A stretch of 58,105 nt of DNA from Oribacterium sp. (GTDB lineage: Bacteria; Bacillota_A; Clostridia; Lachnospirales; Lachnospiraceae): contig SFND01000024.1 of assembly GCA_004554245.1 (NCBI GenBank), forward strand, positions 1 to 58,105. Direction: 5' to 3'. The position numbers and the translations under genes were made by a program. The number at the start of each line of letters is the position of its first letter. Position 1 is the stretch's first letter. Positions 35,624-43,563 of the stretch are shown piece by piece. The notes under the pieces were generated by a model. The model made no database searches, was not told where the DNA came from, and saw only the letters and a list, made by a program, of their open reading frames with translations.

Positions 35624-36733
35624 TCAGCCCTCCATCATCTTCATAAAGCGATCAAACAGGTATGCGCTGTCACGTGGACCCGGGCAGGCCTCCGGATGGT
35701 ACTGTACCGTCACGATGTTCTTGCCCTTATAGCGCAGGCCCTCATTCGTACCGTCGTTGACATTGACGAACGCCTCTTCCGCGATCGCCGGATCGATCGT
35801 CTTCGGATCGACCGCATAGCCGTGGTTCTGGGACGTGATGTAAACACGACCGTTCGAGAGGTCCTTCACCGGATGGTTGCCACCGCGGTGACCATACTTC
35901 AGCTTGTAGGTGTCCGCACCGGTCGCAAGGGCCATCAGCTGGTGGCCGAGGCAGATCGCGAAGATCGGGGTCTCGGAAGCGTAGAGCTTCTTGATCTCCT
36001 CGATCACCGCCACGTTCTCCTTCGGGTCGCCAGGACCGTTCGAAATCATGATGCCATCCGGGTTCTGGCTGAGGATGGTCTCTGCGCTGGTGTCGGACGG
36101 GTACACTGTGACATCACAGCCGTGCCGCTGCAGGGAGCGGATGATGTTCCTCTTCGCACCGACGTCGAGGAAAGCGACGCGCTTCGGCTCGCGGTCACCG
36201 GTGTAGCGGGAGCCGTCCGGATTCTCCGCCTGTGCGACATAGACTTCCTTCGTGCTGGTCTTCTTTACGACGCCCTCGACCTTGTAGGCCTTGATGCGCT
36301 CGAGGAGTGCCGGCATCTCTTCCTTATGATAACGGTGGGTGGTGATCATACCGTTCATGGTTCCTTCGTCACGGAGTCGCTTGGTCAGCGCTCTGGTATC
36401 GATGCCTGCGATGCCCGGAACCTCGTTCTTCTTCAGGAAATTCTGGATGGTGTTCTCGGAGCGGAAATTCGACGGCATGCGGGAAAGCTCACGCACGATG
36501 AAGGCATCCGGCCATGGCTGTGCGGACTCCATATCTTCATAGCAGATACCGTAATTACCGATCAGTGGATAGGTCATCACGACCGCCTGTCCTGCGTAGG
36601 ACGGGTCCGTCAGCACTTCGAGGTAGCCGGTCATCGAGGTGTTGAATACGACCTCGGAGATCACTTCCTTCTCTGCACCAATTGACGTACCCTTGAACAC
36701 TGTTCCATCTTCAAGAATCAAAAATGCGTCCAT
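35624..36733 (-). CDS. carA: Carbamoyl-phosphate synthase small chain
   Basis: 369 residues. N-terminal small-subunit domain (FLILEDGTVFKGTSIG, SMTGYLEVLTDPSYAGQ) and class I glutamine amidotransferase domain with the nucleophile in FAICLGHQLMALATG and the His in YHPEACPGP. It supplies ammonia from glutamine to CarB for arginine and pyrimidine synthesis. Start chosen at the ATG with GGAG 5 nt upstream. First gene of carA-carB-arcC, with its promoter overlapping a 60-bp palindrome. Confidence 0.96.
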   Translation of the reverse strand: MDAFLILEDGTVFKGTSIGAEKEVISEVVFNTSMTGYLEVLTDPSYAGQAVVMTYPLIGNYGICYEDMESAQPWPDAFIVRELSRMPSNFRSENTIQNFLKKNEVPGIAGIDTRALTKRLRDEGTMNGMITTHRYHKEEMPALLERIKAYKVEGVVKKTSTKEVYVAQAENPDGSRYTGDREPKRVAFLDVGAKRNIIRSLQRHGCDVTVYPSDTSAETILSQNPDGIMISNGPGDPKENVAVIEEIKKLYASETPIFAICLGHQLMALATGADTYKLKYGHRGGNHPVKDLSNGRVYITSQNHGYAVDPKTIDPAIAEEAFVNVNDGTNEGLRYKGKNIVTVQYHPEACPGPRDSAYLFDRFMKMMEG

Positions 36734-36802
36734 TGTTTCTCCTTCTATCATTACATGGTGAATGGTTACTAACTTGAGTTACTTGCTTGAGTTTCTTCTT
36801 AT

Positions 36803-36832
36803 ATATTATCTGTTTACACCCGTGGGTTTCAA
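36803..36832 (-). promoter_or_regulatory. Promoter of carA overlapping a palindrome arm
   Basis: Minus strand -35 TTGAAA (36827-36832), 18-nt spacer, -10 TAATAT (36803-36808). The -35 lies inside the left (plus) arm of the 36818-36877 palindrome. Confidence 0.6.
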
Positions 36833-36877
36833 GTCCAGATGAAGATATATCTTCATCTGGACTTGAAACCCACGGGT
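36818..36877. repeat. Perfect 60-bp palindrome upstream of carA
   Basis: Two exactly complementary 30-base arms (36818-36847, 36848-36877) with no spacer; the arm begins ACCCGTGGGTTTCAAGTCC. Beside it lie a small GGTGC-GAA-GCACC hairpin and an outer inverted repeat GGATTCCTGCGC / GCGCAGGAAATCC spanning ~36912-36973. No gene is present between dapF and carA. Confidence 0.92.
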
Positions 36878-36994
36878 GGGCAAGGTGCGAAGCACCTTTG
36901 CCAGGGCATAGCGAGGATTTCCTGCGCACGAACGTCATCCGCACGATCTCAGCGATATCCGCGCAGGAATCCGAGTTATGTCCGTAAACAGTCA

Positions 36995-37834
36995 CTAAGC
37001 CACTGGGAAATCCCCGGTGAACACCTCCACGGCCGGGCCGGTCATGAAGCCGTGGCCGGTTGCAGCGTCGTAGCGGATCGTGAGGTCGCCGCCCACCAGG
37101 TGGACGAGGACCTCGGTATCCTTTCGAAGCTTCCCGGCGAGGTAGCCCGCAGCGACGGCCGCAGTCGCACCGGTTCCGCAGGCGAGGGTCTCTCCGGAAC
37201 CACGCTCCCATACACGGAAGTCGATCTCGGTGTCTGAGATGATCCGGATAAACTCCGAGTTTACCTTCTCTGGAAAACGCGGATGGGTCTCAAAATCATG
37301 CCCATATAAAAGAAAATCCAAATCAGAGACCTTAGAAACACGAAGCTCCGGATTATCTGAAAGGAAATATACCGCATGCGGATTTCCAACATCGATTCCG
37401 ATGAAATGGAGATGCATCCCGTGAACAGTGATATCTTCCGGAAGCTCTGATGTCAGCTTCGCCACGCCCATATCCACCGTCGCGCGGGTCATAACCCCAT
37501 GTTCTGTATAAAGCTTTATGTTCTTAAGTCCCGATTTGGTATCGATGACTGCTTCTGTTCGATCAGCGGGAATGATGCCGTGATCATAGATAAATTTGGC
37601 GACACAACGGATCCCGTTGCCGCACATATTGCCCTCCGATCCGTCGAGGTTAAACATATGCATGTACGCATCTGCCCTGTCTGACGGCTCAATCAGGATC
37701 AACCCGTCGCCGCCGACACCGTAGTGCCGATCTGCGATGCGCTTCGCCAGCGCCGAAGGGTCCTGAACCTGTTCGGAAAAGCAATTTACATATACATAGT
37801 CGTTTCCACAACCCTGCATCTTTGTAAATTTCAT
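36995..37834 (-). CDS. dapF: Diaminopimelate epimerase
   Basis: 279 residues, normal length. Converts LL- to meso-diaminopimelate without a cofactor using two cysteines: Cys71 in GNMCGNGIRC and Cys219 in TLACGTGA. N-terminal KFTKMQGCGNDYVYVN is the family signature. AAAGGA precedes the ATG. Transcribed alone from the promoter at 38027-38055 with a ~185-nt leader that is nearly all base-paired. Product feeds peptidoglycan directly and lysine via LysA. Confidence 0.97.
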   Translation of the reverse strand: MKFTKMQGCGNDYVYVNCFSEQVQDPSALAKRIADRHYGVGGDGLILIEPSDRADAYMHMFNLDGSEGNMCGNGIRCVAKFIYDHGIIPADRTEAVIDTKSGLKNIKLYTEHGVMTRATVDMGVAKLTSELPEDITVHGMHLHFIGIDVGNPHAVYFLSDNPELRVSKVSDLDFLLYGHDFETHPRFPEKVNSEFIRIISDTEIDFRVWERGSGETLACGTGATAAVAAGYLAGKLRKDTEVLVHLVGGDLTIRYDAATGHGFMTGPAVEVFTGDFPVA

Positions 37835-37870
37835 CTTTTTTTCCTTTTAGAATAAAACCTGTAGATATAT

Positions 37871-38016
37871 TGTGTAGGAGCCATGCAACCGACGAACCAC
37901 ACATGGTTCGTCGGTGTGGCGTATCCGCCACATGGATTGATCGAAGGCAATGTAGCTGTATGCGAGCATACGATACATTGTCTTCGATCAATCCGCATGG
38001 CTCTGAACGATACACA
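37871..38016 (-). promoter_or_regulatory. Structured multi-hairpin 5' leader of dapF (candidate cis-regulatory RNA)
   Basis: A closing stem of TGTGTA (37871-37876) with TACACA (38011-38016) and of GAGCCATGC (37878-37886) with GCATGGCTC (37995-38003) encloses three hairpins. These are 11 bp at 37889-37914, 7 bp at 37915-37932, and a long arm at 37934-37994 (13 bp, then CAATGTA/TACATTG, then GTATG/CATAC). Nearly every base pairs. It begins a few nt after the predicted dapF start site and ends ~37 nt before the ATG. It does not match the lysine riboswitch by eye. A DNA-level palindromic repeat is the alternative. Confidence 0.7.
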
Positions 38017-38026
38017 AATTTTCACT

Positions 38027-38055
38027 ATATTAGCAAAATAGGTCTCCCAATACAA
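38027..38055 (-). promoter_or_regulatory. Promoter of dapF
   Basis: Minus strand -35 TTGTAT (38050-38055), 17-nt spacer, -10 TAATAT (38027-38032) with extended TG. Confidence 0.7.
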
Positions 38056-38068
38056 GCCCCGTTTTACG

Positions 38069-38108
38069 AAAAAAACAAGGCGCAGGGAGTCCGGTGATTC
38101 CCTGTGCC
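38069..38108 (-). terminator. Terminator of the liv operon
   Basis: Stem GGCACAGGGA / TCCCTGCGCC with a ~10-nt inner loop, then TTGTTTTTTTCG on the minus strand. It separates livF from dapF. Confidence 0.88.
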
Positions 38109-38116
38109 CTGTCTTT

Positions 38117-38824
38117 TTACTTCTTCTTTCCGAGGTAGGCGGCCTGGATGTCGTCGTTTGCGAGGAGCTCGGCACCGCTGCCCGAGAGGGTGATGCGACC
38201 GGTCTCCATGACGTAGGCCTGATGTGCGACCTTGAGCGCCATGTTCGCGTTCTGCTCGATGAGCAGGATCGTGGTGCCATGCGTTTCATTGATGCGCTGG
38301 ATGATGGAGAAGATCTCGCGAACGATGATCGGAGCGAGGCCAAGGGACGGCTCGTCGAGCATCATGATCTTCGGCTTCGACATGAGGGAGCGGGCGACGG
38401 CGAGCATCTGCTGCTCACCACCGGACAGGGTGCCGGCGAGCTGCCAGGAGCGCTCCTTCAGTCGCGGGAACATGCCGTAGATTTCCTCGATGTCTGCGTC
38501 GAGCGCGTCGCTTCGGAGGTATGCACCGATTTTGATGTTCTCGAGGACGGTCATATCCGGAAAGACGTGACGTCCTTCCGGACAGAGCACGATGCCCTTC
38601 TCCACACGCTTCGCGGTCGGCATGCTCGTGATATCCTCGCCATCGAAGACGATGCTTCCTTCGCTCGCTTTCACCAGTCCGGAAATCGTACGCAGCGTCG
38701 AGGACTTGCCGGCACCGTTCGCACCGATCAGGGTGACGATGGCGTGATCCGGTACATCGAAGCTGATGCCCTTCACGGCTTCGATGCCGCCGTAATGAAT
38801 TTTCAGATTCTCTACTTTCAGCAT
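38117..38824 (-). CDS. livF: Branched-chain amino acid ABC transporter ATPase (LivF)
   Basis: 235 residues. Walker A IGANGAGKSS near 33, signature LSGGEQQMLAVARSL near 133, Walker B IMMLDEPSLGLAP near 153 and H-loop. LivF is one of two ATPases that energise leucine/isoleucine/valine uptake. GGGGG precedes the ATG. Last gene of livKHMGF, 126 bp after livG. Confidence 0.94.
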   Translation of the reverse strand: MLKVENLKIHYGGIEAVKGISFDVPDHAIVTLIGANGAGKSSTLRTISGLVKASEGSIVFDGEDITSMPTAKRVEKGIVLCPEGRHVFPDMTVLENIKIGAYLRSDALDADIEEIYGMFPRLKERSWQLAGTLSGGEQQMLAVARSLMSKPKIMMLDEPSLGLAPIIVREIFSIIQRINETHGTTILLIEQNANMALKVAHQAYVMETGRITLSGSGAELLANDDIQAAYLGKKK

Positions 38825-38950
38825 GTTGTGTCCCCCTTGTTCTCTCTCATCCGCACTCTGTCTGCGACATTCCCAGCGAGCAGACGGATGTCTTCTCCCG
38901 CTCTTCCGGAGTGATCCACGATGTCGATTCGGATGTACGATTTAAAAATC

Positions 38951-39736
38951 TCAGTCTTCCGCATCGTCTGAACCTCCTAAGTAAGCGTCGATAACCTCCT
39001 GGTTATTCTGGATCTCCTCCGGTGTGCCATGTGCGATGAGCCTTCCGAAATTCAGAACGTAGATGCGCTCCGAGATCTGCATGACGAGATCCATGTGATG
39101 CTCGATCATGAAAATGGACAGGTGATACTGGTCACGGATCTTCACGATAAAGTCGGTCAGCTCCTGCGTCTCCTGCGGGTTCATGCCGGCCGCCGGCTCA
39201 TCGAGCAGCAGCAGCTCCGGCTTCGTCGCGAGCGCACGTGCGATCTCGAGGCGGCGCTGGAGTCCGTACGGAAGGCTCGATGCGATATCATCCTTGTACG
39301 CATAGAGGCCCTGCTCCTGCAGAAGCTGCTCGGTCTCTGCCCGCATGCGCTCCTCTTCCTTCCGGTTCAGGCGCAGCGTCGCGCTGAAGACATTGTCCTT
39401 CGCACGGAGATGCTCGGCGATCAGGACGTTATCGAAGACCGTCAGATTCGAGAAGAGACGGATGTTCTGGAAGGTCCGGGCGATGCCGAGCTTCGTGATG
39501 GCATCCGGAGCGTTGCCACGGAGATCGCGGCCGTCGAACTTCACGGAGCCGGAGGTCGGGGTATAGATACCGGTGATGCAGTTAAACGCCGTCGTCTTGC
39601 CGGCACCGTTCGGACCGATCAGGGCGACGATCTCACCGCGGTTGACCTCGAGTGAGAGGCCGTCGATCGCGCGTACGCCACCGAACTGCATGACGACGTT
39701 CTCCATCTGGAGGACATTTTCTTTTACTTCCCTCAT
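38951..39736 (-). CDS. livG: Branched-chain amino acid ABC transporter ATPase (LivG)
   Basis: 261 residues. Walker A IGPNGAGKTT near 38, signature LPYGLQRRLEIARAL near 150, Walker B LLLLDEPAAGMNP; the extra C-terminal stretch ending DAYLG is typical of LivG. Pairs with LivF. Start has GGAGGAG 5 nt upstream. A short acidic tail SDDAED ends the protein. Confidence 0.94.
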   Translation of the reverse strand: MREVKENVLQMENVVMQFGGVRAIDGLSLEVNRGEIVALIGPNGAGKTTAFNCITGIYTPTSGSVKFDGRDLRGNAPDAITKLGIARTFQNIRLFSNLTVFDNVLIAEHLRAKDNVFSATLRLNRKEEERMRAETEQLLQEQGLYAYKDDIASSLPYGLQRRLEIARALATKPELLLLDEPAAGMNPQETQELTDFIVKIRDQYHLSIFMIEHHMDLVMQISERIYVLNFGRLIAHGTPEEIQNNQEVIDAYLGGSDDAED

Positions 39737-39830
39737 CTCTGCTCCTCCACTTCCTTCACTGTTTTCTTTCCTATATAAAGCGCAGACGCATACGCACTGC
39801 CGAAACGAAGGTCCGGCTTTTTCATCTCAC

Positions 39831-40937
39831 TCATCCCTTTCCCCTCGCTTTCTTCACTTTTTTCTTCCCGAGTCCCCGGAAGAAGCCGAGGATCCCGTTC
39901 CAGCTGAATTCACTCGTGCCCATGAGGCCACGGGAGTAGAACAGCACGACCACCATCAGGAGGATGGAGAAGATCACCATTCGGAAGCCCGGACGGAACA
40001 GCGGGATGTTGATACTGCTGATGTAGAGCGGCTCATCGAAGAAGCGGAGCAGCTCACGGCCGGCGGTCACGAGGAAGGCCCCCAGCACGGAGCCGGTCAC
40101 AGAGCCGATCCCGCCGATAACGACGATCAGCAGGATGTCGTAGGTGAGGGACACCTGGAAGGTCTTACTGTCGATGGAGCGCATGAACATCGCGAGCATG
40201 CCGCCACTGACGCCGGCGAAGAAGGAGGAAATCACGAAGCTGAGCTCCTTCGTCTTAAACAGATTGATGCCCATCGCCTCAGCCGCGATCTCATCCTCGC
40301 GGACCGCCTTGAACATCCGTCCGAAGGACGAGTTGATCAGGAGTACCATGAGGCCAATGCAGACGACCGTAAGCGCAAGCACCTGGAATAAACTCGAGAA
40401 GCCCGGGATGGACTTGAGGCCATACGAGCCGTTCGTGATGGTATCGAGCTGCGGAGCCGAGATCAGCGCACGGATGATCTCCGCGAAGCCGAGGGTCGCG
40501 ATCGCGAGGTAGTCGGACTTGAGACGGAGCACCGGGATACCGATGAGGGCCGCAAAGGCCGCCGCTACGAGTCCGCCGAGGATCAGCGCCACGAGGATCG
40601 GTGCGTGCAGGTTCGCGATCGCCGGATGGATACCAGAGATGTAGTACACGGAAGCACGCTGGTCGACCGGGATCGTGAGGATCGCGGTCACATACGCGCC
40701 GAGCGCCATAAAGCCGGCCTGGCCCAGCGAGAACAGACCCGTGAAGCCGTTCACGAGGTTCATGGACACAGCGACGACCGCATAGATCATCGAACGCTCG
40801 ATGATGGAAATCGCATAATTGTAGCTGTATTTGTTCGCGTCCAGGAAGGCGCAGGCCCCGAGGATCGCCACGATCAGCAGGAGGCTCAGGATGGTGTTTC
40901 TGCGCTTCTCCGGCGTCATGTTTACCTTTGTTTTCAT
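39831..40937 (-). CDS. livM: Branched-chain amino acid ABC transporter permease (LivM)
   Basis: 368 residues with about nine to ten membrane segments. NGFTGLFSLGQAGFMALGAY and the cytoplasmic EEIAAEAMGINLFKTKELSFVIS-type coupling loop mark LivM. Start chosen at ATG with AAGGAGG 7 nt upstream; the upstream in-frame ATG lacks this. It lies 13 nt after livH. The C terminus is strongly basic (KKKVKKARGKG). Confidence 0.94.
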   Translation of the reverse strand: MKTKVNMTPEKRRNTILSLLLIVAILGACAFLDANKYSYNYAISIIERSMIYAVVAVSMNLVNGFTGLFSLGQAGFMALGAYVTAILTIPVDQRASVYYISGIHPAIANLHAPILVALILGGLVAAAFAALIGIPVLRLKSDYLAIATLGFAEIIRALISAPQLDTITNGSYGLKSIPGFSSLFQVLALTVVCIGLMVLLINSSFGRMFKAVREDEIAAEAMGINLFKTKELSFVISSFFAGVSGGMLAMFMRSIDSKTFQVSLTYDILLIVVIGGIGSVTGSVLGAFLVTAGRELLRFFDEPLYISSINIPLFRPGFRMVIFSILLMVVVLFYSRGLMGTSEFSWNGILGFFRGLGKKKVKKARGKG

Positions 40938-40950
40938 CGCTGCTTCCTCC

Positions 40951-41832
40951 TTATACCTTGTTCGTGGTCTTCTCACCGAAGAGTCCGGTCGGCCGCACGA
41001 GCAGCACGACGATCAGGATGACGAAGGTGAAGGCATCTGAGAAGGTGGAGTAGCCTGCGGCGACGAGCGCCGTCTCCCCGAGTCCGATCAGGAAGCCTCC
41101 GACGACCGCACCCGGGATCGAGCCGATCCCACCGAATACGGCTGCAACGAAGCACTTCATGCCCGGCAGGGATCCGGAATACGGATACACGGTCATACGA
41201 TCGGTGAAATACAGGATGGAGCCGACCGCGGCGAGCAGTGACCCGATCGCGAAGGTCAGGGAAATCGTCTTATTGATATCGATACCCATGAGGGACGCGG
41301 TCTCATAGTCCTTCGAAACTGCACGCATCGCCATACCCATCTTCGTATGCTGGATCAGCGTGATGAGTAAATACACGAGCACGAGTGTCAGCACCGGCGT
41401 CAGGAAGGTGACGAAGGAGGCCGACAGGCCGCCGATCTTATAAACGTGCTTCAGCACCGGGATCTCCGGATAGCCCATCGGGAGCGCGGTGAAGAGGTAG
41501 GTCGCGAGGTTCTGCAGCAGGTAGGACACGCCGATCGCAGAGATCATGACGGACATACGCGGAGCGGAACGAAGCGGCTTATAGGCGACGCGTTCAATGC
41601 CTACACCAAGTGCGGTGGTGGTGATCAGTGTCACCGGAACGGCGATGTACCATGGCAGTGACGCCATGGCGAAAATCATGAAGTAGCCGGCCATCATGAA
41701 GATATCTCCATGGGCGAAGTTGATCAGGCGCAGGATGCCGTAGACCATCGTGTAGCCGATGGCGATCAGTGCGTAGGCACCGCCGAGCGAGATACCTGTC
41801 AGACACTGCTGCAGGAAGGTTGTAAGAGACAT
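40951..41832 (-). CDS. livH: Branched-chain amino acid ABC transporter permease (LivH)
   Basis: 293 residues, about eight membrane segments. ISLGGAYALIAIGYTMVYGI, INFAHGDIFMMAGY and SMVTLMGIDI-like coupling-loop residues match LivH. Start chosen at ATG with GGGGA upstream; an open extension upstream belongs to the intergenic hairpin region. Follows livK by 168 nt that holds an attenuator-like stem. Confidence 0.94.
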   Translation of the reverse strand: MSLTTFLQQCLTGISLGGAYALIAIGYTMVYGILRLINFAHGDIFMMAGYFMIFAMASLPWYIAVPVTLITTTALGVGIERVAYKPLRSAPRMSVMISAIGVSYLLQNLATYLFTALPMGYPEIPVLKHVYKIGGLSASFVTFLTPVLTLVLVYLLITLIQHTKMGMAMRAVSKDYETASLMGIDINKTISLTFAIGSLLAAVGSILYFTDRMTVYPYSGSLPGMKCFVAAVFGGIGSIPGAVVGGFLIGLGETALVAAGYSTFSDAFTFVILIVVLLVRPTGLFGEKTTNKV

Positions 41833-41908
41833 AGGTTTTTCCCCTTTGAAGATGCCCTCGGGCGAGGGTGGAATCGAGTGTGTTACATGCGTGAGCATAA
41901 ACAGAATT

Positions 41909-41945
41909 GCAGGAAGGAGTCGCTCGAAGCGGTCCTTCCTGCATT
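41909..41945 (-). terminator. Attenuator-like hairpin between livK and livH
   Basis: Stem GCAGGAAGGA / TCCTTCCTGC with an inner CGCTTCGAGCG hairpin, followed by AATTCTGTTTATG on the minus strand. Probably allows more binding protein than permease. Confidence 0.6.
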
Positions 41946-42000
41946 CATCGGCTGCCGGTGGAGTGGCGACAGACGCCACCGCCCGGAGCGGAAGCTTTCA

Positions 42001-43197
42001 TCAGTTCTGAACGGTTGTGGTGGTCAGGAACTCGAACTTGCCGTCCTTCACGGTCTTGATGAAGGCCATATCCTTGTTTGCATCCCCATTCTCATCGAAG
42101 CTTATGCCGGAGCCGGTCACACCGTCGAAGGAAACGGACTTCAGGGCTTCCTTGATCGCCTCACCATCGGTGGACTGCGCCTTTTCGATCGCATGGTATG
42201 CTGCGAGGTACGCATCATAGCCAAGGGCAGAAACGGCCGGGATGACATCCGACTGCTTGTTTGCGGTCAGATACTCCTTGAAGCCGGTGATGAAGGACTT
42301 CGCCTCATCGTTCGCCGGCTCGGACTCATCGAAGAAGGTGGAAAGAACAATGCCCTCTGCAGAGGCGCCTGCATTCTCGATGATCGTGGAGTTCTCCCAG
42401 GTATCACCAGCGGCGATCAGGGACTTGATACCGAGCTCGCGCGCCTGCTTGATGATGAGCGGTGCGGTCGTGATGGAAGACGGTGCGAAGATGATGTCCG
42501 GGTTCGCGGCCTTGATGTTCGTGAGTACTGCCTTAAAATCGGTCTGGTTCGTCTGGAACTGCTCCTCGTCGACGACGGATCCGCCGAGCTTCTCAAATGC
42601 GGTCTTGAAGAAGGAACCTAAGCCAGAGGAGTAGTCATCACCGAGCTGTGTCAGGACAGCTGCGCTCTTATAGCCGTTCTGGTAGGCGTAGTTCGCCATA
42701 ACGGTGCCCTGGAACGGATCGAGGAAGCAGACTCTGAAATAGTAGTCGTTACCCTGGGTCACCTGCGGGTTCGTGCAGGATGCGCCAATCGCCGGGATCT
42801 TCGCGTCAGCGAAAATCTGGCCGGCTGCGATGGAAACGCCGGAGCCATAGGAACCGAGCACGACGCTGACCTTATCGCCGACCAGCTTGTTTGCTGCGCT
42901 GACAGCCTCGGTCTTATCCGACTTATTATCGACCTCATCAAGCTCGATCGTGTACTCGGTGTCGCCGACCTTCACCGTCTTATGGGTCTCGTTTGCGTAA
43001 CGCATACCGAGCACCTCCTGGAATCCGCCACCGCCGTTCTCGCCGGTCGTCGGCTCAAACACACCGATCCGGATGACGTTTCCACCGGACTTTCCGGAAG
43101 ACGATCCGGCTGCCGGTGTCGAAGATGCGCCACATGCCGCCAGAGATGCGGTCATCGCCGCTGCAAGTCCAAGTGCTACGAGCTTTGCTGATTTCAT
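42001..43197 (-). CDS. livK: Branched-chain amino acid ABC transporter substrate-binding lipoprotein
   Basis: 398 residues. Signal peptide with lipobox LAAC (Cys about residue 22) then a Ser/Gly linker and a type I periplasmic-binding fold (VIRIGVFEPTTGENGGGG, VLGSYGSGVSIAAGQ, GASCTNPQVTQGNDYYFR). It is lipid-anchored outside the membrane and hands Leu/Ile/Val or related ligands to LivHM. Start chosen at ATG with GGAGGAG 4 nt upstream; the upstream extension has no supported start. Confidence 0.94.
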   Translation of the reverse strand: MKSAKLVALGLAAAMTASLAACGASSTPAAGSSSGKSGGNVIRIGVFEPTTGENGGGGFQEVLGMRYANETHKTVKVGDTEYTIELDEVDNKSDKTEAVSAANKLVGDKVSVVLGSYGSGVSIAAGQIFADAKIPAIGASCTNPQVTQGNDYYFRVCFLDPFQGTVMANYAYQNGYKSAAVLTQLGDDYSSGLGSFFKTAFEKLGGSVVDEEQFQTNQTDFKAVLTNIKAANPDIIFAPSSITTAPLIIKQARELGIKSLIAAGDTWENSTIIENAGASAEGIVLSTFFDESEPANDEAKSFITGFKEYLTANKQSDVIPAVSALGYDAYLAAYHAIEKAQSTDGEAIKEALKSVSFDGVTGSGISFDENGDANKDMAFIKTVKDGKFEFLTTTTVQN

Positions 43198-43309
43198 AAT
43201 CTCCTCCTCTGAAATGTGCCAGTGGTGATGTACATCTCCGTCTGGACATTCTTCTTTGACGTGTGCGGGTGCCGCGGACGTTTGTCCGCTTGCCTCGTAC
43301 ATTTGCTTT

Positions 43310-43337
43310 ATTTTATCACTTCAGTGTATGAATGCAA
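43310..43337 (-). promoter_or_regulatory. Promoter of the liv operon
   Basis: Minus strand -35 TTGCAT (43332-43337), 16-nt spacer, -10 TAAAAT (43310-43315). Confidence 0.6.
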
Positions 43338-43402
43338 GAGGAATTCTCACTAAAGTTGGATAAAATCCATCGTTTCATAGCGTCCGGTTATGGCTGGGAT
43401 AC

Positions 43403-43438
43403 AGAAAAGGGAGCTGCCGCTCACGCGACAGCTCCCTT
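43403..43438 (-). terminator. Terminator of the aminopeptidase-dacA operon
   Basis: Stem AAGGGAGCTG / CAGCTCCCTT with a 12-nt loop, then TTTTCTG on the minus strand. Confidence 0.82.
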
Positions 43439-43563
43439 GCTGGTCTTTTTTCTTCAAATCATTCTATTGTCAAAATAAGGCAATGTAAACTTCTGGAGAA
43501 GTTCGAATGTGTCAAACTCAAGCAATGTTACATAGTAATAACGCAGTCATTTGCAAAAATCAA

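Larger units (their letters stand above)
43198..43563. other. Intergenic region between livK and dacA
   Basis: 366 bp. It holds the livK promoter (43310-43337) and the dacA terminator (43403-43438). No gene is seen in the rest. Confidence 0.6.

Noticed and set aside
37871..38016. Known lysine (L-box) riboswitch upstream of dapF
   Set aside because: The long perfect stems and lack of recognisable conserved internal-loop sequences do not fit; kept as an unclassified structure.
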